Below are positions 1 through 8,500 of a stretch of DNA of 64,000 nucleotides, in pieces. Origin of the DNA: Gammaproteobacteria bacterium. GTDB taxonomy: Bacteria > Pseudomonadota > Gammaproteobacteria > Francisellales > CACEW01. The position numbers and the translations under genes were made by a program. Positions within the stretch are counted from its first letter, which is position 1; the number at the start of each line of letters is the position of its first letter. The notes under the pieces were generated by a model that was not told the origin of the DNA, made no database searches, and saw only the letters and a program-made list of their open reading frames with translations. The DNA lies in contig JAUSAW010000006.1 of the NCBI GenBank assembly GCA_030652335.1, positions 222,499-286,498 of the forward strand, in the 5' to 3' direction.

Positions 1-638
1 TGATTAGTGACGATAATATCGGCTTGATACAGTCGGCGTTTGGCCTGGAAGAAACTGCAATCATTATAAAACGAGCAGCGTTTATTGCTACAGCCTACCG
101 CATCTGTGGTGACACTGCGCCATAAAGGGTCAGGGATTGCCGCATGAAGTTGATCGCGATCGCCATTCCAGCGTTTTGATTCGTGTTTATCGATGAGTTC
201 ATTGACTAGGGCTTGTTCTTCTTTTTTAGGCTGCTGGGCTTTGCTTTCTGAAAAACCGAGTAAATTGAGCTCAGATTGTGATATGCCTTGTTCATAGTTG
301 TAGAGTTTATTTAAACAGACATATCGGCGCCGGCCTTTGGCGATTTCGGCGGTAAATTTTAAACCCAATATTTTCGATAGGTTAGGCAGATCGTGCTGAG
401 CCAATTGTTCTTGAAGGCTTACCGTGGCGGTGGAAATAACCAATTTTAATTTTTCGGGGCGTTGTAACAATATCGGGATTAAATAGGCAAAGGTTTTACC
501 AATACCGGTACCCCCTTCGATAATGGCGATGGTTTTTTTATTCAAAGCTTCCCCAACGGCCAGCATCATCTGCTTTTGGCCAGAGCGTTCTTCGAATTTA
601 GCTTCTTTGAGTTTATCTAAAGCTTCTTGCAAATTCAT
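1..638 (-). CDS. dinG: DinG/YoaA-type ATP-dependent DNA helicase, N-terminal part
   Basis: Superfamily 2 Fe-S helicase of the DinG/XPD group, partial because the C-terminal part lies beyond the window start. Read from the ATG at 638 the protein begins MNLQEALDKLKEAKFEER and carries a Walker A motif GGTGIGKT near residue 43. Four cysteines follow, one after GRRRYV and then C-x4-C-x5-C (CSNKRC, DC), matching the iron-sulfur cluster insertion of DinG. The sequence then reads QADIIVTNH, as in the family. The start overlaps the 3' end of the upstream antitoxin-like ORF by 26 bases, suggesting translational coupling. The role in unwinding damaged or R-loop DNA is family knowledge. YoaA versus DinG cannot be decided from this portion. 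Confidence 0.85.
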   Translation of the reverse strand, partial: MNLQEALDKLKEAKFEERSGQKQMMLAVGEALNKKTIAIIEGGTGIGKTFAYLIPILLQRPEKLKLVISTATVSLQEQLAQHDLPNLSKILGLKFTAEIAKGRRRYVCLNKLYNYEQGISQSELNLLGFSESKAQQPKKEEQALVNELIDKHESKRWNGDRDQLHAAIPDPLWRSVTTDAVGCSNKRCSFYNDCSFFQAKRRLYQADIIVTN

Positions 639-858
639 TGTTTAATCCATCTGTTAGTGTATTGTTCCAGCCTTTTAGACCATGGTTAAGTTCTTGGTCG
701 TGTTCGACTTGCAATGCACATTCATAGAGCTCTTTTTCTCTAAGCTCAATTTCTCTTTCTAATAAACTAACGATTAGCTTGTGGTACTGGTGTGATGGTA
801 TCGCACCCCTCATGCGCATAATTAGGTGGTCTGGAACTGAAATAAGCAACTTTTGCAT
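613..858 (-). CDS. Small antitoxin-like protein (MazE/RHH-type), no toxin partner
   Basis: An 81-residue protein with a perfect AGGAGGT ribosome site just upstream of its ATG. It starts MQKLLISVPDHLIMRMR, like a ribbon-helix-helix strand, followed by a helical stretch with EREIELREKELYECALQVE and a tail GWNNTLTDGL. From memory this pattern (LYECALAVE..., W-x-x-T-x-x-DGL) is typical of small chromosomal antitoxins annotated as MazE-like or RHH. No toxin gene follows: the next gene is dinG, which overlaps by 26 bases. It may be an orphan antitoxin or a DNA-binding regulator. The family assignment is recall, not a search result. Confidence 0.6.
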   Translation of the reverse strand: MQKLLISVPDHLIMRMRGAIPSHQYHKLIVSLLEREIELREKELYECALQVEHDQELNHGLKGWNNTLTDGLNNEFARSFR

Positions 859-895
859 AGATACCTCCTATATATAACATTCTTGCAAGTTAGTG

Positions 896-1348
896 CTATT
901 CTTTCCAAGCTTCACCCTCTATGGTTCGGCCTTCATCAAGGTGAATTTCAGCTTGAGGCTCGCTAGCCGATTGTTGCATAGTAGGCTGGCCCATATTAAA
1001 GGCGCTTTTACGTAAGACCCAGTTTACAACGGGATCGCGCAATTTTGGAATTAATAAAAACAAACCAAATGCCGTTGAAATAAAACCTGGGATAATCATA
1101 AAAATTCCGCCTAATACGATGGCGATAACATTAAACATCTCGCGTGCTGGGGCTTCGCCTTGCATCATTTTAAGTTGAGCGCGTTGCAGGTTGGCCAGGC
1201 CGAAGCGTCGCATTAAGACGCCGCCAAATAGGCTGGAAAGTATGATGAGCAAAATAGCCCAGCCTAAGCCGATAAGATGGGCGATCCAGAAAAATACGAC
1301 TAATTCTAAAATTAACCAGACTAGGCCAAACACTTTAAATCCATTCAT
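896..1348 (-). CDS. fxsA: FxsA family cytoplasmic membrane protein
   Basis: A 150-residue inner-membrane protein with hydrophobic segments at roughly residues 5-25, 28-47 and 80-105, followed by a polar C-terminal tail. The pattern GLGWAILLIILSSLFGGVLM and the later IVLGGIFMIIPGFISTAFGL match FxsA (PF04186), which in E. coli relieves F exclusion of phage T7. The native function is not established. The gene lies 37 bases upstream of the antitoxin-like ORF on the same strand and may be co-transcribed with it. A palindromic repeat sits just upstream, between it and the cupin gene. Confidence 0.85.
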   Translation of the reverse strand: MNGFKVFGLVWLILELVVFFWIAHLIGLGWAILLIILSSLFGGVLMRRFGLANLQRAQLKMMQGEAPAREMFNVIAIVLGGIFMIIPGFISTAFGLFLLIPKLRDPVVNWVLRKSAFNMGQPTMQQSASEPQAEIHLDEGRTIEGEAWKE

Positions 1349-1372
1349 AGAAAACCTTTTTTACTATTTTTT

Positions 1373-1407
1373 GGATCCCGGGTTCCGCTTTGCGGCCCCA
1401 GGATGAC
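1373..1407. repeat. Dispersed palindromic repeat, family A
   Basis: A 35-base element. Read on the minus strand it has the conserved ends GTCATCCTGGGGC and GAACCCGGGATCC around a small hairpin with stem CCGC/GCGG and loop AAA. Further copies lie at 47280-47414 (three) and 56564-56650 (two), with shortened relatives elsewhere. It sits between the cupin gene and fxsA. Confidence 0.85.
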
Positions 1408-1419
1408 AAGTGGGTGTTA

Positions 1420-1782
1420 TTATGGGGTTCGGCCGTAGATATCATCGTATCTGACGATATCATCTTCGCCTAAATAGGAGCCAATCTGTACCTCGACGAT
1501 AATAACGATATCTTGGGTGAAGTTTTCCAGGCGATGCTTAGATTGCAACGGGATATAAAGTGCTTGGTTTGCGTGGTAATCGCGCACGTCATCGTTAATG
1601 GTTACGGTAGGGGTGCCTTTTATAACCACCCAATGTTCTGCCCGCTTAGCGTGGCTTTGTAGTGAAAGCCTGCCTCCCGGATTAACGGTAATGCTTTTAA
1701 CCTGAAAACCTTCTTGGATTTCTAAGGTTTTATAATGCCCCCAGGGGCGTTCGTAAACGGTGCCAATTTCATTGACCGACAT
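1420..1782 (-). CDS. Mannose-6-phosphate isomerase type II-like cupin
   Basis: A 120-residue single cupin domain matching the C-terminal isomerase half of ManC/AlgA-type bifunctional enzymes. It has YERPWGHYKTLE at the N-terminus, GGRLSLQSHAKRAEHWVVIKG with metal-ligand His and Glu, and YIPLQSKHRLEN with the third His. The standalone size fits small cupins annotated as mannose-6-phosphate isomerase, but the guanylyltransferase half is absent, so the substrate is not proven. It would interconvert mannose-6-phosphate and fructose-6-phosphate. The neighbouring ROK kinase, also minus strand, suggests a small hexose-phosphate module. Confidence 0.8.
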   Translation of the reverse strand: MSVNEIGTVYERPWGHYKTLEIQEGFQVKSITVNPGGRLSLQSHAKRAEHWVVIKGTPTVTINDDVRDYHANQALYIPLQSKHRLENFTQDIVIIVEVQIGSYLGEDDIVRYDDIYGRTP

Positions 1783-1842
1783 AGTATACCCTATTTTTTT
1801 AAGTAAATGCTGGAGACAGTATAAGCTAAAAACGGCAAACGA

Positions 1843-2769
1843 TTAAGGATTTTCAGCGGCAGGCTCAGACCATAGCATAGCCGCACCTCGCATGCCGCTT
1901 TCGCCACCATGCTGGGCTTGGACTAATTGGGTCTTAATTTTTTGCGGGGAAAATACATACTGGTCCCATTGCTTAGGAATATTGGTATATAAGCGCTTAA
2001 GAGCAGATAAGCCGCCGCCTAAAACGATGACATCCGGATCTAAAATATTAATTATCATGGCGCAGGCTCGAGCCATGCGATTTTCATAACGGCTTAAAGC
2101 GGCCTCAGCCTCAGCATCACCGTTGTTGGCAAGCTTGACCACTTCTTCGGCGCGAATATCTTTGCCGGTTACGTGGCGGTAGCTTCTAGCTAAGCCAGTT
2201 CCCGATAAATAGGTTTCTAGGCAGCCTTTTAAGCCACAGTAACATTCGGGTCCTGATATTTCTCGTTCGGTAGGCCAAGGTAATGGTACATGCCCCCATT
2301 CCCCGCTTAGTTTGTTTAAGCCGACTAAGATTTTTTGATCGATAACGATGCCGCCGCCCAATCCTGTGCCTAATGTGGCCCCAAATACCACTGAGTGTCC
2401 GCATCCAGCTCCATCTATGGCTTCGGATAGCGTAAAGCAGTTAGCATCATTACCGGTGCGGATAACTTTATGGAGGGCTTTAGCCAGATCTTGTTCAAAT
2501 GGCTTATCATTAAGCCATAAAATATTGGCATTCTGCACCAATAGACTGTCATGATTGACGCTACCTGGATAGCACATGCCAAAAGTCACCGGACCTAATT
2601 CGGCCTCATAAGATGCCACTAATTCGCTTAAACGGCTTAATAGACTGTCATATCCATCAGGAGTAGCGATTTTGCTTTGTTTAAGGGCTTGCCCCGTTTT
2701 GGCATCTAAGGCTATGGCGGCAATTTTAGTGCCGCCTATATCCACGCCCATTCTGATAGAAGGTAACAT
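1843..2769 (-). CDS. ROK family sugar kinase (fructokinase/glucokinase type)
   Basis: A 308-residue cytoplasmic kinase. The N-terminal phosphate-binding motif MGVDIGGTKIAAI, the GNDANCFTLSEA segment containing the catalytic Asp, and GATLGTGLGGGIV are visible. The zinc motif GPECYCGLKGCLETYLSG identifies the ROK family. The overall pattern resembles E. coli Mak (fructokinase) and NagK-like enzymes, and hexose substrate specificity cannot be read from sequence. The ATG at 2769 gives MLPSIRMGVDIGG; an internal ATG at residue 7 is also possible. It is probably co-expressed with the isomerase-type cupin 60 bases downstream. Confidence 0.85.
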   Translation of the reverse strand: MLPSIRMGVDIGGTKIAAIALDAKTGQALKQSKIATPDGYDSLLSRLSELVASYEAELGPVTFGMCYPGSVNHDSLLVQNANILWLNDKPFEQDLAKALHKVIRTGNDANCFTLSEAIDGAGCGHSVVFGATLGTGLGGGIVIDQKILVGLNKLSGEWGHVPLPWPTEREISGPECYCGLKGCLETYLSGTGLARSYRHVTGKDIRAEEVVKLANNGDAEAEAALSRYENRMARACAMIINILDPDVIVLGGGLSALKRLYTNIPKQWDQYVFSPQKIKTQLVQAQHGGESGMRGAAMLWSEPAAENP

Positions 2770-2813
2770 AGTAAGTAAAATTCCAGTGTAGAATGCTTTA
2801 ACTATAGCATATC

Positions 2814-3341
2814 TCAGCCCAGATTCGCTTGCGCTATATGTTTATTTTCCAACGCTGCAAGATTATTTTTGATGCTCAAGGCAGTAGTCGATTCAGATTG
2901 AGACTCTGGCAAAGCAGGTTTCGGCTGATTGAGCTTAAATTCCCGAGTTCCCCGCATAGATAAGGATTCACAGCAGCTTGGGTGGTCGCGGTTTGGCTTT
3001 TTTGTTTCAGATTTGGCGCAAGGCAACAAAGGCTGTACCGCTGTTATACCGAGTATGCTACCTAAAATTGGCAGGAATATTTCACCCGCACAACTCGCAT
3101 AAGAAGGAGGGCAGGATAATAATAAATAGGCGGTCGCGCCAAAGCAGGCCAGGCTTGCCGTTAGCGAGGCTATACTTTTTTTAGATCGGACGGTGCTTTC
3201 ACTAGATATTGGCCTTGTTTCGGGTGTTTCATGGCTTCGCTGAGTAATGGCCGCTCTCGACTGAGGCGATAAAAGTGAACTCGATAAATTGTTGGGTATG
3301 ATGATAGTTATGTTTTCTAAAGCGTGAGGTTGGGCAGGCAT
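2814..3341 (-). CDS. Orphan protein with hydrophobic segments
   Basis: A 175-residue protein not recognised as any family. A good ribosome site (AAGGAG) precedes the ATG. The N-terminal 55 residues are polar and Ser/Thr-rich. Two hydrophobic stretches follow, around residues 57-75 (ASLACFGATAYLLLSC) and 85-105 (IFLPILGSILGITAVQPLL). The C-terminal half is polar. The layout suggests a small membrane-associated protein with both ends on the same side. No catalytic motif is visible, and neighbours give no functional hint. Confidence 0.55.
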   Translation of the reverse strand: MPAQPHALENITIIIPNNLSSSLLSPQSRAAITQRSHETPETRPISSESTVRSKKSIASLTASLACFGATAYLLLSCPPSYASCAGEIFLPILGSILGITAVQPLLPCAKSETKKPNRDHPSCCESLSMRGTREFKLNQPKPALPESQSESTTALSIKNNLAALENKHIAQANLG

Positions 3342-3519
3342 AATGGCTCCTTGTGGTTTAGTGTTGGTTAAAAATCGATCACAATTTAACCATACTAAAC
3401 TCAGGGGCCTTTTGCAAATGTGTATAGTAATTATACAGATTGCGGTTATTGGAAGTTTTGGTGTACTTCAATAGGAGTGCTAAAAAATCTAGACTTGATA
3501 AAAAGTTTAGGTTTACATA

Positions 3520-3546
3520 AAAAAGCCTCAGAATCGAGGCTTTTTA
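3520..3546 (-). terminator. Rho-independent terminator after dnaJ (bidirectional)
   Basis: Perfect stem AAAAGCCTC / GAGGCTTTT with loop AGAATC and A/T tracts on both sides, seven bases beyond the dnaJ stop codon. The T tract on the minus strand (TTTTTTATG) makes it a good end for the grpE-dnaK-dnaJ transcript. Confidence 0.85.
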
Positions 3547-3552
3547 GAGAGC

Positions 3553-4686
3553 TTAATTGGCTAATGTGCTAAAGAATTTTTTCACATTATCGAACCAGCC
3601 AGAAGCTTTAGGGCTGTGATCTTTGCCATCGTTAAGCGCCTGTTTAAATTTATCCAATAGCTCTTTTTGCTCGTGGTTTAAATTAACCGGCATTTCCACA
3701 TTGATATGGCAAAGCAAATCACCCATAGCATTGCTGCGTAAGCCTTTTACGCCTTTGCCTCGCAAACGGAAGATCTTGCTGGATTGAGTTTCGGCCGGGA
3801 TTTTTAGTTTAACTTGGCCATCCATAGTCGGAATTTCAAGTTCGCCGCCTAAACAAGCTGTGACCATATCGATAGGCAGTTCACAGTGCAAGTCATTGCC
3901 TTCGCGTTTGAAGATAGCGTGAGGTTTTACCCGCATTTCGACATATAAATCGCCTGCAGCCTGGCCTTGTTCGCCGGCTTCACCTTCTCCGCCTAAACGA
4001 ATGCGGTCGCCATTGTCGACTCCAACCGGAATTTTAACGGAAAGATTTTTGGTCTTCTGGGTGCGGCCTTGTCCATGACAGCTTGGGCAGGGATTTTTAA
4101 TAATTTGGCCTTGACCATGGCAATGCGGACAGGTTTGTTGAACGGCAAAGAAACCTTGTTGCATACGTACGATACCATGACCGCCGCAGGTGGCACAGGT
4201 GGTTCTTTCGCTGTCTTTTTGTGAGCCTTTGCCGTGGCAGGGTTCGCAGGTGCTTAAGCAGGGGAAACTAACTTTTTTGGTCGTGCCATGTACGGCTTCT
4301 TCTAAGGTAATTTCGACGGTGTAACGTAAATCGGAACCTCTTTGGGGTTGAGCTCTACCCTGGCTGCGACCACCTCCGCCGAAGATATCGCCGAAGATAT
4401 CTCCAAAAGCATCGCCAAATCCACCGCCACCAAATCCACCACCGCCTCCGCCCATAGAAGGATCGACTCCGGCATGCCCGTATTGATCGTAAGCGGCGCG
4501 TTTTTTAGGATCGGCTAGGATTTCATAGGCGTGACTAATCTCTTTGAATTTTTCTTCAGAGGCTTTATCGCCTGGGTTCTTATCCGGATGATATTTCATC
4601 GCTAATTTGCGATACGCTTTTTTAAGTTCTTCTTCCGAGACGCCTTTGCTAACGCCTAAGGTTTCGTAAAAATCTTTATTGCTCAT
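3553..4686 (-). CDS. dnaJ: Chaperone protein DnaJ (Hsp40)
   Basis: A 377-residue type I J-protein that stimulates DnaK ATPase and delivers clients. It has an N-terminal J domain with the HPD motif ([10 protein letters not shown] near residue 33) and a Gly/Phe-rich linker with [17 protein letters not shown]. Four CxxCxGxG zinc motifs follow ([32 protein letters not shown]), then the C-terminal substrate-binding domain. Length is normal. The ribosome site AGGAAC lies just upstream of the ATG at 4686, directly after a terminator-like hairpin at 4701-4729. Expression therefore appears to depend on read-through from dnaK, because only 14 bases remain for any separate promoter. Confidence 0.98.
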   Translation of the reverse strand: MSNKDFYETLGVSKGVSEEELKKAYRKLAMKYHPDKNPGDKASEEKFKEISHAYEILADPKKRAAYDQYGHAGVDPSMGGGGGGFGGGGFGDAFGDIFGDIFGGGGRSQGRAQPQRGSDLRYTVEITLEEAVHGTTKKVSFPCLSTCEPCHGKGSQKDSERTTCATCGGHGIVRMQQGFFAVQQTCPHCHGQGQIIKNPCPSCHGQGRTQKTKNLSVKIPVGVDNGDRIRLGGEGEAGEQGQAAGDLYVEMRVKPHAIFKREGNDLHCELPIDMVTACLGGELEIPTMDGQVKLKIPAETQSSKIFRLRGKGVKGLRSNAMGDLLCHINVEMPVNLNHEQKELLDKFKQALNDGKDHSPKASGWFDNVKKFFSTLAN

Positions 4687-4700
4687 TGTCAGTTCCTACT

Positions 4701-4729
4701 TAAAACAAAGCCCGGAACGAATTCCAGGC
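4701..4729 (-). terminator. UUCG-loop terminator/attenuator between dnaK and dnaJ
   Basis: On the minus strand the RNA would read GCCUGGAA-UUCG-UUCCGGGC followed by UUUGUUUU. This is an 8-bp stem (one U-G pair) capped by the very stable UUCG tetraloop, with a U-rich tail. It lies downstream of dnaK and only 14 bases before the dnaJ start, so it probably reduces dnaJ transcription relative to dnaK. Confidence 0.75.
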
Positions 4730-4783
4730 TGTATTATTTATACTTTTCGCCATCCTTTGGCCCTTCGGTGATCGGTGGACTAT

Positions 4784-4825
4784 CCCCCTCTCCCCATCCC
4801 TCCCCCGCGGGGGGGGGGGAGGGGG
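4784..4825. repeat. C/G-rich inverted repeat with an 11-base G tract
   Basis: A C-rich arm (CCCCCTCTCCCC, CCCTCCCCC) meets a run of 11 G, then AGGGGG. It lies in the dnaK-dnaJ spacer, 14 bases beyond the dnaK stop. The tract can fold as a hairpin or G-quadruplex and is prone to slippage. It is strikingly unlike the surrounding A/T-richer sequence. Confidence 0.7.
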
Positions 4826-4838
4826 TTTTAAAGGTGGG

Positions 4839-6773
4839 TTAGTCTTTTTTGTCTTTGTCTTTTACTTCTTCAAACTCAGCATCCACAGCGTCGTTATCGG
4901 CTTTAGGTTGCTCGGCTTGAGCCTGCTCACCACCGGCGCTAGCGCCTGCTTGGCCTTGCATGAGTTCGGTGAGTTTCATCGAAGCTTGGGACAATTGCTC
5001 GGTTTTGTTTTCGATAACGGCTTTGTCATCGCCTTTAGCCACGGCTTCTAAGTCTTTTAATGCCGACTCGATAGTGCCGCGATCGCTGGCTGGCACTTTA
5101 TCGCCTAGCTCTTCTAGGGATTTTTTAGTGGCATGAATTAAGCTATCCGCTTGGTTGCGAACACCAACTAATTCGTGGAATTTTTTATCTTCCTCGGCAT
5201 TGGCTTCAGCATCTTTAACCATTTTATCGATTTCATCTTCGGATAAACCGCTCGATGAACGAATGATAATCGATTGGGTTTTACCTGAAGCTTTATCTTT
5301 AGCGGATACGTTTAAGATACCATTGGCATCGATATCGAAGGTGACTTCGATTTGCGGGGTGCCGCGTGGAGCCGCTGGAATGCCGGCTAAGTCAAAGCGT
5401 CCTAAGGATTTATTGGCGCTAGACATTTCACGCTCACCTTGTAAGACATGAATGGTCACCGCTGATTGATTATCATCTGCCGTTGAAAAGGTTTGTGATT
5501 TTTTGGTAGGGATCGTGGTATTGCGTTCGATTAATTTCGTCATTACGCCGCCCATGGTTTCAATACCGAGGGACAATGGGGTAACATCGAGCAATAATAC
5601 GTCTTTAACGTCTCCTGCCAATACACCGCCTTGAATCGCCGCACCGATGGCCACGGCTTCATCCGGGTTAACATCGCGACGTGGCTCTTTTCCAAAAAAC
5701 TCTTTAACCGCTTCTTGTACTTTAGGCATACGGGTTTGACCACCGACCAGGATAACTTCATTGATGTCGGCAATGGTTAATTTAGCGTCTTTTAGGGCGC
5801 TTTTGCATGGCTCGATAGAGCGCTTAATAAAGTCTTCTACTAAGGATTCGAATTTCGCGCGAGTAATGCGAATATTTAAATGCTTAGGACCGGAAGCGTC
5901 TGCGGTAATATAAGGCAGATTCACATCGGTTTGCTGGCTGGAGGACAGTTCGATTTTGGCTTTTTCTGCCGCTTCTTTTAAGCGTTGGATAGCGAGTGGA
6001 TCTTTACGCAGGTCAACGCCTTGTTCTTTTTTAAATTCGTCTACTAGGAAATCGATTAAGCGGCGGTCAAAGTCTTCGCCTCCTAAGAATGTATCGCCAT
6101 TGGTCGCTAATACTTCGATTTGGCTGTCGCCATCTACGTTAGCAATTTCGATGATGGATACGTCAAATGTACCGCCCCCTAAGTCATATACGGCGATTAT
6201 GGAGTCTTTTTTACCGCTTTTATCTAAGCCATAAGCAAGGGCCGCAGCAGTCGGTTCATTGATAATACGTTTAACTTCAAGGCCTGCAATTTTACCGGCA
6301 TCTTTAGTCGCCTGGCGTTGAGCGTCATTAAAGTAAGCGGGTACCGTAATAACCGCTTCAGAGACGGGTTCACCTAGATAGTCTTCGGCAGTTTTTTTCA
6401 TTTTACGCAATACTTCAGCAGACACTTGAGGGGGCGCTAAACGTTTACCATCGGAGGTTTCTACCCAAGCGTCGCCGTTATCGGCTTTAACGACTTTATA
6501 GGAAACGTTTGGAATCACATGTTTTTGAATTTCGGCATCATCAAATTTGCGGCCAATTAAACGCTTAACGGCGGCAAAGGTGTTTAATGAGTTGGTAACC
6601 GATTGGCGTTTTGCCGGTTGGCCTACCAGGATTTCACCGTCTTTGGTATAAGCGACGATGGAGGGGGTAGTGCGATCGCCTTCAGCATTTTCGATGACGC
6701 GAGGTTTGCCGCCTTCCATAACGGCGACGCAAGAGTTAGTGGTTCCTAAGTCAATTCCAATAATTTTAGCCAT
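4839..6773 (-). CDS. dnaK: Molecular chaperone DnaK (Hsp70)
   Basis: A 644-residue Hsp70, full length. The N-terminal [35 protein letters not shown] and the phosphate loop [13 protein letters not shown] mark the actin-like ATPase domain. The linker [18 protein letters not shown] is intact. The substrate-binding domain follows, and the acidic tail ends [10 protein letters not shown], as in proteobacterial DnaK. It works with GrpE (upstream, gap 81 bases) and DnaJ (downstream). A sigma32-type promoter lies in the grpE-dnaK gap, so dnaK can be transcribed on heat shock independently of grpE. Confidence 0.99.
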   Translation of the reverse strand: MAKIIGIDLGTTNSCVAVMEGGKPRVIENAEGDRTTPSIVAYTKDGEILVGQPAKRQSVTNSLNTFAAVKRLIGRKFDDAEIQKHVIPNVSYKVVKADNGDAWVETSDGKRLAPPQVSAEVLRKMKKTAEDYLGEPVSEAVITVPAYFNDAQRQATKDAGKIAGLEVKRIINEPTAAALAYGLDKSGKKDSIIAVYDLGGGTFDVSIIEIANVDGDSQIEVLATNGDTFLGGEDFDRRLIDFLVDEFKKEQGVDLRKDPLAIQRLKEAAEKAKIELSSSQQTDVNLPYITADASGPKHLNIRITRAKFESLVEDFIKRSIEPCKSALKDAKLTIADINEVILVGGQTRMPKVQEAVKEFFGKEPRRDVNPDEAVAIGAAIQGGVLAGDVKDVLLLDVTPLSLGIETMGGVMTKLIERNTTIPTKKSQTFSTADDNQSAVTIHVLQGEREMSSANKSLGRFDLAGIPAAPRGTPQIEVTFDIDANGILNVSAKDKASGKTQSIIIRSSSGLSEDEIDKMVKDAEANAEEDKKFHELVGVRNQADSLIHATKKSLEELGDKVPASDRGTIESALKDLEAVAKGDDKAVIENKTEQLSQASMKLTELMQGQAGASAGGEQAQAEQPKADNDAVDAEFEEVKDKDKKD

Positions 6774-6814
6774 TACATATTCTCCGTTTAATCATATTTT
6801 AATTCTTGAATATT

Positions 6815-6842
6815 AAGTGGGGTTGATTTTTGCATTTTCAAG
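6815..6842 (-). promoter_or_regulatory. Sigma32 (RpoH) heat-shock promoter of dnaK
   Basis: On the minus strand: -35 CTTGAAA (6836-6842), a 13-base spacer, and -10 CCCCACTT (6815-6822). This is close to the RpoH consensus CTTGAAA / CCCCATnT and stands about 42 bases before the dnaK ATG. Confidence 0.85.
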
Positions 6843-6854
6843 CCCGAAGTCGAA

Positions 6855-7376
6855 TTATTTGCTAACGACCACTCTAGCAGCGCGCACTAATCGGCCATTT
6901 AATAGATAGCCTTTTTGGAATACCACTATGACGGTATTAGGTTCCGTGCCTGGGCTTTCTTGCATAGCCATCGCTTCATGCAGGGCAGGATCAAAGCTTT
7001 GTCCAATAGGATCGATCTGTTGTACACCGTGTTTTTTTAGGGTGTCTAATAATAATTTCATGGTCAGCTCAATGCCATGATGAATGCTCTGGGCTGCTTC
7101 ATGGCTATCTGGCTTAAGTTCTAAGGCTTTCTCTAAGCTATCTACAACTGGTAATAGGGATTCTGCAAAGCGATCGATAGCAAATTTATGGGCATGGCTT
7201 ACGTCTTTTTCGGCGCGACGTTTGGTATTTTCGATTTCGGCTACCGCACGCAAGGCTTTATCCCAGTTTTCGTCAGCTTTAAGCTTGGCATCTTCTAGGT
7301 CTTTTTTAAGCTTTTCCATCTGGTCCGCAAATAATAGGGGTTCGGCAGAGCTTGCGTTATCGTCTTTATCAGTCAT
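6855..7376 (-). CDS. grpE: Nucleotide exchange factor GrpE
   Basis: A 173-residue GrpE. It has a polar N-terminus, a long helix (QMEKLKKDLEDAKLKADENW), and the family segment RAVAEIENTKRRAEKDVSHA. The C-terminal beta domain contains FDPALHEAMAMQESPGTEPN and the signature VVFQKGYLLNGRLVRAARVVVSK. It releases ADP from DnaK. The gene lies downstream of hrcA and upstream of dnaK, with its own sigma32-type promoter in the 122-base gap after hrcA. Its normal length and intact C-terminus suggest full function. Confidence 0.97.
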   Translation of the reverse strand: MTDKDDNASSAEPLLFADQMEKLKKDLEDAKLKADENWDKALRAVAEIENTKRRAEKDVSHAHKFAIDRFAESLLPVVDSLEKALELKPDSHEAAQSIHHGIELTMKLLLDTLKKHGVQQIDPIGQSFDPALHEAMAMQESPGTEPNTVIVVFQKGYLLNGRLVRAARVVVSK

Positions 7377-7407
7377 AGTCTTTCCTTAAAATGAGTGTGC
7401 GAGTTAA

Positions 7408-7436
7408 ATATGGGGTTGGTTAATGAATTTTTCAAG
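7408..7436 (-). promoter_or_regulatory. Sigma32 (RpoH) heat-shock promoter of grpE
   Basis: On the minus strand: -35 CTTGAAA (7430-7436), a 14-base spacer, and -10 CCCCATAT (7408-7415). Both boxes match the RpoH consensus exactly. It is 32 bases before the grpE ATG. Confidence 0.9.
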
Positions 7437-7441
7437 CGATA

Positions 7442-7474
7442 GATTTTCTTAGCCGTAAAACGGCTTAGAAAATC
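7442..7474 (-). terminator. Hairpin at the end of hrcA
   Basis: Arms GATTTTCTTAGCCG and CGGCTTAGAAAATC (one mismatch) with loop TAAAA lie between the hrcA stop and the grpE heat-shock promoter. There is no clear U run on the minus strand, so it is a weak terminator or an mRNA-end stabiliser that separates mutT-hrcA from grpE-dnaK-dnaJ. Confidence 0.55.
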
Positions 7475-7498
7475 ATTGTCCTTTCTAGAAAAGGCTAG

Positions 7499-8500
7499 TT
7501 AATTTTTATCTTTATCAAGGCTCATCGACAATAGTTTTGCGGTCATATCCACCAGTGGAATAATGCTTTCATAGGCCATTCGAGTCGGGCCTATTACGCC
7601 AATAATGCCGACGGATTCCTCTTGAATATGATAGGGTGCCGTTATAAGGCTACAGGCGTCGAGTGTTTTAAAGCCCGATTCTTCGCCAATATAAATCTGA
7701 ATGTCATTGGCCTGTATGCAATGATCGAATAATTGCAGCATATCGCGCTTTTCATTAAAAGCATTAAGCAGTCCTTGCAAATGGTCCTGCCCAGCCATGA
7801 CATAATTGGTTTTATTTTCGGGGAGTACAAAGGCATTTTCAGCCACATTCACCACCAGCTCCATGGAAAGATCGAGCCTTTGTTTATCTTCTTGTAAGGA
7901 TTTCAATAAGGCTAGTCTGGCTTGCATGAGATCCATACCGCCATATTGTTGTGTTAAGTAATTTCCCATTTGTTCCAATTCACTACGGCTATAGTCGCGG
8001 TCTGCGGCGATTATGCGGTTTTGAATTTCATTATCTTTTAAAACCAGGATAACTAATATCTGTCGGCCGGATAGGGGTAAGAATTCAACTTGCTGCAGCA
8101 TAATTTTATTGCGTTTAGGCAAAGTGACCACTCCCGCCATTTTAGTCATGCCTGATAATAGGTTGGACACCGAAGCCATCACATCTTTAAGTTTAGGCGT
8201 GGCGCTTAAATTAGAGTGAAATTGTTGGATAAGGGTATTATCGATCGGTTGCACGGTGAGCAGACAATCCACAAATAATCGATAACCTTGGGGGGTGGGC
8301 ACTCGGCCTGCCGAAGTATGAGGCGAATGAATAAATCCAGCTAGTTCTAAATCGGCCATTACGTTGCGAATAGTCGCCGGGCTTAGCGCTAGGGTGGGCA
8401 TAAGTGCTAAGCGCTTGGAGCCAACCGGTTGGCCCTCCTGGATATAGAGATCGATTAGGGCTTTAAGGACTTGTTTGGCCCGAGGGGAAAGTTCAGCCAT
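7499..8500 (-). CDS. hrcA: Heat-inducible transcription repressor HrcA
   Basis: A 333-residue HrcA. An N-terminal winged helix (LSPRAKQVLKALIDLYI, GSKRLAL, LSPATIRNVMADLELAGFI) is followed by HTSAGRVPTPQGYRLFVDCL, the family hallmark. The C-terminal part contains GIIGVIGPTRMAYESIIPLVD. HrcA normally binds CIRCE (TTAGCACTC-N9-GAGTGCTAA) near groE and dnaK operons. No CIRCE is visible upstream of hrcA, grpE or dnaK here, so its targets in this genome may lie elsewhere. The start overlaps the end of the mutT-like gene by 8 bases, implying co-transcription with it. Confidence 0.95.
   Translation of the reverse strand: MAELSPRAKQVLKALIDLYIQEGQPVGSKRLALMPTLALSPATIRNVMADLELAGFIHSPHTSAGRVPTPQGYRLFVDCLLTVQPIDNTLIQQFHSNLSATPKLKDVMASVSNLLSGMTKMAGVVTLPKRNKIMLQQVEFLPLSGRQILVILVLKDNEIQNRIIAADRDYSRSELEQMGNYLTQQYGGMDLMQARLALLKSLQEDKQRLDLSMELVVNVAENAFVLPENKTNYVMAGQDHLQGLLNAFNEKRDMLQLFDHCIQANDIQIYIGEESGFKTLDACSLITAPYHIQEESVGIIGVIGPTRMAYESIIPLVDMTAKLLSMSLDKDKN

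Noticed and set aside
3475..3483. CIRCE-like half site GAGTGCTAA near the dnaJ end
   Set aside because: The partner half TTAGCACTC is absent at the required 9-base spacing, and the site lies downstream of the operon.
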